NCBI GenBank assembly: GCA_022701365.1
Contig: JAKUHH010000117.1
Span: 62,001-126,000, forward strand
Reading direction: 5' to 3'
Length of the DNA stretch: 64,000 bases
Origin: Mycocentrospora acerina
Taxonomy: Eukaryota > Ascomycota > Dothideomycetes > Pleosporales
Below are positions 51,978 to 61,605 of the stretch, piece after piece. The position numbers and the translations under genes are program-made. Below the pieces are notes generated by a model. That model worked only from the letters and a program-made list of their open reading frames with translations, did not search any database and was not told where the DNA came from. Every line of letters begins with the position of its first letter. The first letter of the stretch is position 1.

Positions 51978-53526
51978 GGCGATACGCATATACTGCGCCG
52001 TCTACAGTTTTTTTCTTCACCACGCCAGTCATAATTGCCATTCTGGCAGATGACAATCTTGGCTGATATGCTACGCTTGTAGTTAGCGTTCTTCTGTACT
52101 GCTTCGGCTGTATCGCTTTGCCTTGAAGTTCCCTTCCGAGCAGCTTAGACAAAGGATGGAGATCCCTCGGGCTCGCTCTTGCTATGGTCTTGATCGGCCT
52201 GGGCGGAGGTTGGTAACGTGGGCTCAATGTCCTGGTTCGCGATGGTCTATATCGAGACGCTTACACTAGGCTTCATGAACGTCGCGATGCTCATGCTTGT
52301 TGGCGGCAGGCGTTTCTATGGTGCAGTTGCCTCGTTTGCGTGCCCTGCCAAACATCGTACGCACCACCCCAGTCGATCGCGAGAAGAACGTCTTGCCCGA
52401 AGCAGTCAAGATCATCGCTTTCGCTTGCAGAGACGGCTTAAAGATGGCACGCTGCAGGAGCCTTGACCTAAAGGCCTACTACAACGAAATAGACCTGCTT
52501 TAGAATAATCTACTGTTAGCAAGCCACGTAGTGTGAGCACTACTACTGTTTTACTAGGCTTCTAGGGCTCTAGAAAAGAGAGCTTAGCCTAGGAGGGAAA
52601 ACAGCGCCTCATAGACTAACGTCTGCATAGGCATTATTGTATTTAACCTAGTTAGTTAGATAGATTAATACAATATAAATGAAGAAAAAAACAAAAAGAT
52701 GGCACGCACAGATCCCGAGTATCAGCTTGAGCATCGCTAGGAGGTGGTCCCGTGGAGCTGCGGGCTTCTCGACGAATTGACACGGAGTCTTCAGGCTGGT
52801 CGAGTCCTGTAAAGCTCCATCATTGCCTTCGAACCAGCGTTTGTATGCTGAACAGTTCCTTAGTCTCATTTATGTCATGTCCTACATTTGCTTTGACCTA
52901 ATGCAGAACAACCCGATCTCTCAAGCCGGCCAGATGAAAGCTGGCAGCACGCCCAACGACCTCTACCTGCTATGAACTATGTAGGTTGCATCGTCTTCGG
53001 ACCCTTCATCCAGGAGGTCTCCACCGCCGGCGCGTTTACCTGAAGCCTGTTGCGCGCATCACTGTCGGTTTCGTCTTTATCGCACTCTCCATGCTGTATG
53101 CAACCGTCATACAACACTCGATATACAGTGCTTTGCCGTGTCACGTCCAGCGGAACAACTGTAGCTTCAACCGAGTCAACGTATGGATCCAAGCGCCCCT
53201 TTATTTTTCGATGTCCATTGGCGAGATCTTTGCGTATGTGACGGCGCTGGGGAACGCGTGCGACCACTCGCCTAAGGCCATAGAAGTCATCGTACTATGT
53301 ACAAGCCGTTGGTCTGCTGGTCGGCGCCATAGGCTCGGCCTGCGACATGGCGTTAACCTCGTTCGCGTGCGATCCTGATCTTGTTACTTTCTATGTCGCA
53401 TTTACGGCCGCGAAAGCCGCCACGACAGTCTTCTTCTGGATCGTGTTCCGGATGTACAATGCGCACGAAGTGATCGAAGAGAACGAAGCGGACCAGGTCT
53501 CAGAAACAGTACCAATCTCGACGTGA
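51978..53526 (+). pseudogene. POT/PTR2-type peptide transporter pseudogene
   Basis: Pieces in several plus frames match proton-coupled oligopeptide transporters: FFFTTPVIIAILADDNLG, SSLPSSLDKGW, LGLALAMVLIGLGGG, ACRDGLKMAR, NPISQAGQMKAGSTPNDLY, KPVARITVGFVFIALSMLYA, NVWIQAPLYFSMSIGEIFAYV and a tail ending before a TGA at 53524-53526. Breaks include in-frame stops (for example TGA at 52064 and TAG after LEHR), at least two frame changes, an internal deletion after LGLGGG, and a 242-bp insertion at 52453. Membrane transporters of this kind take up di- and tripeptides with protons. GC content here is visibly higher than in flanking DNA. Non-functional; an intact paralog may exist elsewhere. Confidence 0.85.
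52453..52694 (+). mobile_element. Short retroposon-like insertion with A-rich tail
   Basis: A 242-bp sequence that interrupts the transporter reading frame. It is bracketed by a 13-bp direct repeat, AAAGATGGCACGC, at 52440-52452 and 52695-52707. Removing the insert plus one repeat copy rejoins the transporter sequence in frame (ACRDGLKMAR then TDPEYQLEHR). The insert ends ATATAAATGAAGAAAAAAAC, an A-rich 3' tail. Target-site duplication of this length and an A-rich tail are signs of target-primed reverse transcription, as in SINEs or truncated LINEs. No tRNA-derived A and B boxes were recognised, so its class is open. Confidence 0.8.
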
Positions 53527-54751
53527 TTACCTGATCAGCTGGTGCACGGCCTCACAAAGAACACCGCATTTAAGCTGCAAAACACAAGGATGCAGCGTCT
53601 TATACAAGTCAGGATATAATAACTAAATATTATAATACAGTTACTAAAGTTCTGTCTTCAGTTTTTGGCTATTTTAATCAATCAATGACAATAATTCTCT
53701 AACCACATTTTAATTTTGTAGCAATATCCTTGCATGCAGGAACCTCTAGAAACTACGGTCTTTACTATGACACTCTTTCATAGAACTACTCAAGAGAAAA
53801 GGCTTTTTCTCTTTCTATTTTAGGAAGATTTAACGTTATCGTAAAGTTATAGGTGTAGAGAATAGTATTCTTGGTGTACCCTCCTGTCCCAGCGCTTCCA
53901 TGTACCTCAAAGTGGACTCAAGCCTAACTCAGATTACTCTCTACTACCTACGTTTTTACAAATTTCTTGTTACTATAGCTTTCTCATGCTTTTATACACT
54001 ACTACCACCATAGTTAGATAAAACAAGCACTCAAGCTTCTCAAAACTGCTCTACAATCTTAGTAGGTATTGTTATTTTGTGAACTTTGAATTTACATTTC
54101 AACTATTCAAAATAATCTTCCCAAACATGACAAGTATTTTTATTCTATTTATTTTAAATTATTTATTTCTTACACAAATCGTTCAGAATTGTTGATAGCG
54201 CTTTTAAATCTGTGCGCTTATTGTGTGGATGTCACGAAATCTGCTAAAAGAGAAGTTGCTTGATGTTTAATTAATTCTCTAGCTACTTTAAAGCCCAAAA
54301 ACAAATACAGCGGACTTTCGCTAAATGTGATTATTACTCTTCATGTCTCCTTTACAAGTAAAATGAAACTGTACATGGGAATCCTTTCCATACAAAATTT
54401 GAGCTATCTTACCTGTGTAATAGCGCCTGGTTTGATACAGTCGCATGCCAGCCCCCTACCATCACGCAAATTGAAGGGCAAAAGTAAGCAAGAAGTAAAT
54501 GAAGTTACTTTTGATAGTCCGACAATGCCATAGTCATGTTACTCCTATACTTAAATTCAAACAATAATAAGTCATTCACTACATGACAAAAGGATTATGG
54601 TTAGTTGATCAAATATTGCCCAAACGACTTAAGGATTCGAATTGATTACCTTTGATGTTCGCTTACGTCTTCTTTAAGAGTAAGAAGTGTTTGCTTGAAC
54701 CTCATTCCAAATGTTGTGTGGCAGAGTTGCTTCCTGAATTGAAAAAAACTG
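53527..54751. other. Intergenic, nothing recognised
   Basis: About 1.2 kb, markedly AT-rich after the GC-richer transporter relic. A 69-codon plus frame at 54327-54533 was not called. No repeat ends found. Confidence 0.4.
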
Positions 54752-55702
54752 ATGGCCGCATTTCAGTTCGATTTTGGAGATGGCGCAAAATGGATTTCGA
54801 AGAACGGCACCACTTGCATATTCGATTCCGAAGGCACGTTCAAGTTCCCTTCAGGAGAAATGGAAATTGGCAACAGCTCAGAAAACAATGATGGGGGGAT
54901 AGGGGGATTTGTAGGTTCAAATCATGAGTATTTCATCTACTGTGGGACAAATTACCCTGAGATAGCCATTGCTAAATTCGACTCTACCAGAAAAGAATGG
55001 GTTGAGGGTGGAAACATTTCATTTCTATTAGAATCTGACCACAATAATGAACGTGTTTTCCAAGATATCTGGATGGCAGAAAAAACAGACATACTTTTTT
55101 TTAAGCCTTACAAAAATTTCTACGAAGACTTCGTCAATGAGCACGAATTCGAAATTGTCCAGGTTTGTTTATCAAATTTTAAGGTCAGAGGAGTAGATCT
55201 CGAAACGTTTGAGAGCAACCGGCGTTCAAAATTAGACTCTCATAGTACGTGCCCGTGGAAAGTTGGCTTCCAAGGATCTTACAAGCCAGATCTTAGAGGA
55301 AAATTTCGCAGTTCTATCGGAGGAGACAAGAAAGCTGTCCTAAAAGAAGTTGGTGCACCGATTCTTAAAAAAAACTCAGTATCTCGCTTTGGTGATAGCT
55401 GGGATATGAGAAAAGTTCAGTTTGATGATGATGAGGAAAGAAAGTCAGAAGAGATACTCAGTAACGTGACAAGATCTCTGGTTCAGGGTCGTATTATTTT
55501 TCTCGTCGGATATTTTGATCCTTTAAACCAAAAAAAGGTCGGAGAAATACTCCAGAAGGAAGGAGCGATTTTGGCAAACTCCCTGACTAATTCAGTCCAA
55601 TTAGTTGTAAAAGGCACAAACAGAAGCCGAAACATCATGGAGAGAGTCCAAAAGAAAAAAATGAAAACTAAGGAGTGGAATCCACTTACAGAGAGCCTTT
55701 AG
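54752..55702 (+). CDS. BRCT-domain protein, N-terminus novel
   Basis: A 316-aa intronless protein. Residues about 242-316 fit a BRCT fold: RIIFLVGYFDPLNQKKVGEI as first strand-helix, a Gly (KEGAILANSLTNS) before the second strand, VQLVVKG as third strand, and a C-terminal helix with a Trp (KEWNPLTESL) near the conserved aromatic position. BRCT domains bind phosphopeptides or DNA ends, mostly in DNA repair. The first 160 residues form a strand-rich, aromatic region (FQFDFGDGAKWISKNGTTCI and so on) I cannot place; residues 165-240 are basic linker. Ends right next to a block of transposon relics. DNA-repair or chromatin role is likely but not shown. Confidence 0.65.
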   Translation: MAAFQFDFGDGAKWISKNGTTCIFDSEGTFKFPSGEMEIGNSSENNDGGIGGFVGSNHEYFIYCGTNYPEIAIAKFDSTRKEWVEGGNISFLLESDHNNERVFQDIWMAEKTDILFFKPYKNFYEDFVNEHEFEIVQVCLSNFKVRGVDLETFESNRRSKLDSHSTCPWKVGFQGSYKPDLRGKFRSSIGGDKKAVLKEVGAPILKKNSVSRFGDSWDMRKVQFDDDEERKSEEILSNVTRSLVQGRIIFLVGYFDPLNQKKVGEILQKEGAILANSLTNSVQLVVKGTNRSRNIMERVQKKKMKTKEWNPLTESL

Positions 55703-56086
55703 TGTGGAACAGACTTTACAAACAGTATTTTACAATGTACTGATCTGCACACTTTTCATTTTCGATGTACATGATAAATGTCTAACAGGTGTGAGAAGTA
55801 AATGCAGCACGAGAAAGGTGCAGGGGGAAGTAGCGTCTTTCTTTTCATGATATTCTTTTTTGTAGAATAATTTTTTCCTTGCTACCTCTCGAAGCCTAGT
55901 GAAAGTGGTGAAGTCTGCATACAAGCGTGAAAATCTTAGGAGAAGGAAGTATGCGATCTCTGAAGTATTAGATTTACTAAAGAAACCAATTGTGGACCAT
56001 GCAAAGATTGAGTGTAACAACTGATTTTGTCAATAGGAGCCTGGAGACCTAGAATTAATCACCGAACCAATCATTTTTACTGCAAT
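55703..56086. other. Intergenic 3' flank of BRCT gene
   Basis: About 380 bp AT-rich with no recognised gene; borders a transposon relic on the right. Confidence 0.4.
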
Positions 56087-56650
56087 TCAAGGCTTTTCGT
56101 TGTCTGCGATCCAAAGTTTCGATTTGACTGCAGCAACCAAAAGCTGTGACTTTGCAATTTCACGGCTTAAACACGCTGCATAGGACTCTCTGGTGATCGA
56201 GCTGCCGATCAATCGAGATTTGAGCTCAGACTTGCGTCGGATAAGGTTGCTGGCCATCACCACGCACAGCAAGCAGTTGATTGGCCATATCACGCACGTA
56301 ACTGAGCGTAGGTCGAATCCCCGCGCATCTAGCTTCCGCATGTATTGGACAAGTATCTCCTCCTCGTATTTAGTAGGCCTTGACGAGTTGGTCTGAGCAT
56401 TGCGTCGTGATGTTCGTCTAGCGCGTCGCGATCGAAGAGTATTTTCAGAAACAGTGTTTACAACTGCAGCACGTCGCGTACTTAGTGAAGGGTTAGATTT
56501 CATTACTTGGATAGCTAAGTTTATCTTTTCTTCGTGAGGGATTGATTTGACGTTGGGTTTCTGAGACATATTTGTTGAAAGTTGAGAGGAATGGATTGTT
56601 GGTGGGGTGCGCCGTTCGCTTGTGTGCGCCGTTCGCATGTGGATGACGTT
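56087..56650 (-). pseudogene. Fot1/pogo transposase N-terminal relic with TIR
   Basis: A minus-strand frame of 183 codons whose first half (from the ATG at 56572, MSQKPNVKSIPHEEK) is a pogo/Fot1-type helix-turn-helix region: INLAIQVMKSNPSLSTRRAA, TVSENTLRSRRA, then EEEILVQYMRKLDARGF. The conserved DDE catalytic domain is missing and the second half is degenerate. The upstream 56605-56650 holds two copies of GTGCGCCGTTCGC and ends TGGATGACG, a probable TIR with internal repeats. The same leader sequence recurs at 57772. A truncated, dead copy. Confidence 0.7.
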
Positions 56651-56837
56651 TGCTTAAAATCTATTTTTCATTCTATACGAGAAACTTGAATCCTATTACA
56701 AACCTTGAACATTCTTCTAACTATAGGTAGTAAAGAAATTAATTACCAAAGTATACTTTTATAGTTTAACATTAATGCCTATAGAAATGCACTTCTTGTT
56801 GTACCTAGAAGATGCACGTTTTTGGTGAGCTTTTAGG

Positions 56838-56885
56838 GTGCGGCGCTCGCCCTTGTGCGACGCTCGCCCTTGGATTACGTTATTA
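56838..56885. repeat. Solo transposon end, related to the TIR at 56605
   Basis: GGTGCGGCGCTCGCCC-TTGTGCGACGCTCGCCC-TTGGATTACGTTA: two near-repeats of GTGCGxCGCTCGC followed by TGGATTACGT. The layout mirrors the TIR at 56605-56650 in the same orientation (GTGCGxCGxTCGC twice, then TGGATxACG), so this is an isolated end of a related element. Confidence 0.6.
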
Positions 56886-57083
56886 TTCATTAAAGTCTTG
56901 TTATTGAAGCCATTCTGATAGTGTAAAGTTTTAAAATCTTTTTTTCCTACATTTATAAACTCAGACTGAACCTTCTCAATTTTAAAGTTAAAAGCTTTCC
57001 TACAAGTTCTGCAACTTTAAAGTTAAAAAAGTTAAATTTCTTATACTTCTGTTTTCTCTCAGTAAATTGCGTGCATGGAAAGA

Positions 57084-57113
57084 ATCTGTGCATTGAGTGG
57101 ACGGACACGGTAG
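57084..57113. repeat. Decayed right end of the 49-kb pogo-like family
   Basis: TGCATTGAGTGGACGGACACGGTA at 57090-57113 matches the outer right TIR of the element at 49047-51148 (GCATTGAGTGCACGGACACGGTA) with few changes; a second, weaker repeat unit lies just before it. No element body follows in phase, so this is a relic. Confidence 0.6.
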
Positions 57114-57149
57114 GGCTCTTAACTTGCTATACAACTAGCAACATTCCTT

Positions 57150-57370
57150 GCTAAGGTTAAAGCACAGCTACTTGCTTTAAGTCAACGCTAGCGACAGAAA
57201 CGCTAACAACTATGACATCACATAGCTTAGGGAGGTGCCCTCCACGTCTAGGAAGGTCAGGCTCTAGTTACAGAGGCAGAGAGAAGTGTTTTTTAAGGGT
57301 AGCTAAAAGGAAACTGCTCCGACACGTATAAGAGCATCGCCAACGTGTAGCGATTATTACATTCAAGGCT
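57150..57370 (+). pseudogene. RIP-damaged transposase fragment
   Basis: One frame shows Lys/Arg/Gln-rich, helical sequence (FLAKVKAQLLALSQR, GGALHV, EGQALVTEAERSVF) broken by many TAG codons where Trp or Gln are likely. This resembles the C-terminal region of a fungal DDE transposase, after repeat-induced mutation. Family not certain. Confidence 0.45.
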
Positions 57371-57771
57371 ACAGTGGACGTCATTGTAGAACGATTTATT
57401 CGATTTATGTTTAAAATCTTATTCAACTTAGTTATGTTGATGTGGAGCCATTGTACTAAAAGCTACACTAGTATTAATGGGGTGCACAGTACCTTGTGAC
57501 AGCACACGAGTGTTGACTTACACCCTACAAAGTCCTGATTCTAGATATCAACACTCACATCCCACTTGACGGCCAATAGTTAGAGGCGCTATCACTGACA
57601 TAGTGATAGTTCAAAGCTAGGGTTGTGTAAGAGGTGTTAAGCGACATGGTTTGCAGTGTGCAAAAACTAGAACCCGATTATGCAAGCAAACTCGTTGCTG
57701 GGATTTTAAAATTTTCCTAGACATAATCTTAAGCTATAAGCAGATGAAACTACTTCGCTTGTGGAAATTCT

Positions 57772-57946
57772 TTTAACGGCGCAACCCATCAACAATCTAC
57801 TCTTTTCGACTATGTCTCGACAATCCGGCATCAAATCACACACTGGTGAAGAATGGATAAGCTTCACTGTCCAAGCAATTAAATTCAACCTTTCTTTGAG
57901 AAAGCTACGTGCTGCAACTGTATATATAACTAGCAAGATTGAATAA
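57772..57946 (+). pseudogene. Second Fot1-like transposase N-terminal relic
   Basis: The sequence GGCGCAACCCATCAACAATC and the following start MSRQSGIKSHTGEEWISFTV match, with point changes, the 5' leader and first codons of the relic at 56087-56650 (GGCGCACCCCACCAACAATC.., MSQKPNVKSIPHEEKINLAI). It is on the opposite strand and ends in a stop after about 44 codons. A member of the same dead family. Confidence 0.65.
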
Positions 57947-58276
57947 TTTCGATAATCTAAGATTTTCGCATTTATGATGTTGAAACTGATGAATATATCT
58001 CAAACAATAAGAATATTCACAGGACTAATGCACATTGTTATTTACATTTTGAGAGGGTCTAGAAACGCATTTCTTCTCAGTTGAAACGACTATAACTAAA
58101 CGTTTTCCCAAAATGATAGAAACCCAAAACACCACTTCTCACATTTCTTATCAAAGGGATAGGTGATGTTCTTCAACAATGTTCTTTAAAAATCAACACA
58201 GACACGCTCCACTGACTGAGTGAAAGCTTGTTCTTCTTCAATCTTGAGTCTCAGTTATGTCATACCTTGTAATTAA
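57947..58276. other. Intergenic, nothing recognised
   Basis: About 330 bp AT-rich between a transposon relic and a small gene. No further feature. Confidence 0.35.
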
Positions 58277-58699
58277 CTAGATATTTCTACGTGCAGCAGA
58301 CGCTAGTTTTTGATCACTGTGATGGTGAGTAGTTTTTGTGGAAATTTCGCATTTGTTTTCTTCATGATGATTCCATATCATGCGAACGTTTGTCTCTATG
58401 TTCTCCCTACTGGCGAAAAGAATTTTGTTTTCGTAAAGCGATTTTTCTAGGCTTTCGTTTTCTTCTCTGGCTAAAGTTTGTAAAAACACTCTTTGCGCAG
58501 CTAACACGCCTTCTGGACTAAGAATGCTCATAGACGAGAAGATTGTACTATTGTATTTAAATGGTTGGTCCTTGAGCGGTGACATCGTAAACTCCGGTTT
58601 ACATGGTTTAATTGGTGAGCGAGTTCCTGTAAGGTCAGGCTTAAACTTTTCAGAGATTCTATCTTGTCTCTGAACCAGGGTATTCGTTAAGGATTGCAT
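58277..58699 (-). CDS. Small hypothetical protein, helical
   Basis: A 140-codon frame from the ATG at 58699. The product is hydrophilic with a long amphipathic stretch (GVLAAQRVFLQTLAREENES, then LEKSLYENKILFASRENIE) that could form a coiled coil. No signal peptide, membrane segment or known domain. The frame is clean but the region is AT-rich and repeat-bounded, so moderate doubt remains. Function unknown. Confidence 0.4.
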   Translation of the reverse strand: MQSLTNTLVQRQDRISEKFKPDLTGTRSPIKPCKPEFTMSPLKDQPFKYNSTIFSSMSILSPEGVLAAQRVFLQTLAREENESLEKSLYENKILFASRENIETNVRMIWNHHEENKCEISTKTTHHHSDQKLASAARRNI

Positions 58700-61326
58700 G
58701 GTTTATTTTCGATGGTGTCGATTCCTCACAAGAAGGGGAACTCTACTGAATGATTTATTCTAACGAGTCTTACCTTTACTACGAACCACAAGCGCTGATA
58801 GCACCACTTTACGTGATCGACTGAAATGACCTTTTTCGACAATAAGTAGAGCGAAGTCGTAAATATCAATGTCGAACTTCACCAAAGTATACAAGATTAG
58901 TATTTGAATCTAAATTATACATTTAAGTTGAATATAGAGACTGCGCATGCTGATTACGAAATTCATTTTTTCTTGAAGCTGTTTTTGAATCTATATAGTG
59001 TCTTTTCTAGACTTGTCCTACTGAAGAAAATAGGAACACATTAGACAGTAAAATCCTTTAAGATTACGGTTTGTTTAAAATTTAATAGCTTACAGTCATT
59101 TAAGAGTTTTGTTATTAAATTTTTTTGCCAAATTTAAATTCCTGCTAATCAAAAGATGTCAAAAAAAACTCTCTCCGATGCTTAGTCTCTTTAAATCCTT
59201 TTTGTAGATGACTGCCTTGTTTGTACCTTACTTTTATAGCTGCTATGTGCAGTACCCTTCGAATGATTGACGAAGCTGCGTCGTGAATGAAGTCAACTTC
59301 AATTGTGCGTCATTTCAATTGCGTTGACCGATATTGTTGTCGAGATATTTTACAGAGTAGCTGTCCACTTACAAATAACCAGTATTTTCTCTTCGAAAGT
59401 AGTCAAGCTCACATTCAGACTGTCTTGAGTTGTGTCTAGATAAAAGGGTGAGGACGAAAGCCTAGCTGACTAAGCAAAAGTGGAAAGTATTTGGAACGAA
59501 GATGTGTTCAGAATTAGCGATTCGATAAAAAAAAACTATCAGACAACCTTTACTCTATATTGTAGTTACAGCGATAAAATAGTGTTTGAAACTGGTTTGG
59601 CTCGTCTCAATCACCATTACAGTGTATTTGATAAATGTTATCTAAGTCTCTGTTCTAAAGAGCGTACCGAATACTTCGCAGTAATCTACTACTGCAGAAT
59701 TCTGTGAAAAGATTCATGCCAAAGCATGGTGAAAAAGTCACATGGTCAGTGTTTGCAATTGCTGAGGTAAAGAATAATCCCTCAATTTGCCTGATGACCA
59801 TGCTCTGTTCGAATTCTGCTCGCTACTCCAGGCGAATTTCCGAGGAAAGCGCAGAATAGTTGCCAGCGCGAAAACGAAGACGTTGCAGCACCTTATTTAC
59901 TAGAGTGCCGAGTCCTCGTTTTATTTAAAAACCTCCTTACTTCACGTCACTAAGCAAGTGGAGTCTCTGTATAGTATACACGTATAGCGGTAGTCTTGGA
60001 TAGACGACTCGCTGGCTTCTCAATAACGATTTCACAGTAGTCTATATAATAGTCTTTTAGTGATCCGGATCGTGGTGGATGAAGAAAAAATGGTATAAAT
60101 CTCCTAAAGTGACCCTGTACGGCCTGCGGTGGTACTTGGTACTTAGGAGTAACCTCCCTAGGGCCTCATTGGGGTGTATTCCTGACATTTTTTGCTTAGA
60201 TAAAGTCCTAGCGCACAAGACATTCACTGACGCCATCTAACTGAGTTGTAATGCTCTCATTTCATCTTCGGAGTAAGCCAGACAAGTGTGGTAGTGATTG
60301 CAGGACGAACCTATAGATTGAACGTACTGTTGTTTGAGAGAGATACCGTTCGTCAATGTCCTTCTAGACCGGCATTTTGAACCTCCAGGATGGAATTAGT
60401 ACATCAAGCTATATCAATGCCTTTTATCACCCTGTCTTTACTCCTGTTTTTTCTATTTTTCCGTCGAGGACGTAAAACAGCGAGTGGCAATTCTTGACCA
60501 CATTGATTCCACACGTCCCTTGGAATCACAAGAATGAGCCTTTGCGTGGCTGTCGGTCTCGTACTACTAATTTCCCTTCGTATTGATATCATTGTCATCA
60601 AGGAGACTGATTCTGGACTTTTATTTTGGAATGTCGAGACCACAAATTTGTGACACTGTGAAACACTGCGCTACATTCTTGCATTTTAACGTATTTCATA
60701 TACTCAACAGATCTGTTTTTTGAACGAGTTTATTTGTAATATCTCACATTAAGCTTATCATTCTATTGTCAGTCGGCAGATTGTTTCTCTACTGGCACAC
60801 GTGAATGCTACGGTAAGCTGTTAGCTTCAGTAATTTGAAGAAAGGCTCGTTATCAACTCTGACTGAAGATTTTTAAGATCTTACGTAAGAACGTGATTGT
60901 AACTTAGGAAAGATGATATCAAGCTCTTTAGCGTGGCAAAACATGCAAAGACTGTAAAGTGGAGTGAAAGTCAAGTTTCGCAAAGAAACAGTAATAATTC
61001 TCGAGCTATAATCAGTTGAAATCTGCTTCTTGTTTTCTACGAACTAAGAATTCGCACTTTATAATCCAAACCATTTGATGTCTTCATCCCATAAGTGCTG
61101 TAGACCCTGATGCCGCAAAGCAGGAGAAATATAGCAATTTGAGGTACTCGAGTATATACTATTGAGATCTAATGCACCTATTCCCCTCTACTATCAGTCT
61201 TGTAGTCAAGTTTTGAAGAACTGGACTAAGTTTGGTAGGCATTATTAAAACTTCCAGATGTCTAACAGGACAGGGGAGCGTTTCTTAAACAATCTTAACT
61301 CTAATAGGAGTTAGAAAAAAGGTGTC
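58700..61326. other. Gene desert, 2.6 kb
   Basis: AT-rich, without a protein-like frame. Short frames at 59480-59707 (plus) and 60404-60643 (minus) do not look like proteins. Ends at a MITE. Confidence 0.45.
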
Positions 61327-61472
61327 TAACGTCCGTCCCTGCGTAACAGGACACCCTGCGTGCCGGGACCAGCCAATCAACTTGCAGATTTTGGGCAGAA
61401 GTCTGTGATTTAAGCGAGCTGATTGGCCGGTCCCGGCACACAGGGTGTCCCGCTACGCAGGGATGGACGTTA
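61327..61472. mobile_element. MITE, Tc1/mariner-pogo type, copy 2
   Basis: 146-bp element identical to the one at 9071-9216 except for one base (C here in GGCACACAGG). Same long TIRs and TA at both ends. It abuts the dispersed repeat at 61478. Confidence 0.92.
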
Positions 61473-61477
61473 CGATG

Positions 61478-61605
61478 GTCGCCATAAAGGCGCCACGCGC
61501 TGATTGGTTGCGGTATTAGCGCTGACTCAGCACGCACTTTCCTCCTCCATTTTGTATGCAGCATGCACGTAGTAATACAATCATAAGTTCTTCACTTCTC
61601 TATCG
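61478..61605. repeat. Dispersed repeat, copy 2
   Basis: About 128 bp related to 41173-41300 (roughly 80% identity, with shared blocks such as CTGATTGGTTGCGG and CACGCACTTTCCTCCTCCAT). The MITE lies six bases to its left, so the MITE may have inserted at this repeat's edge. Confidence 0.7.
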
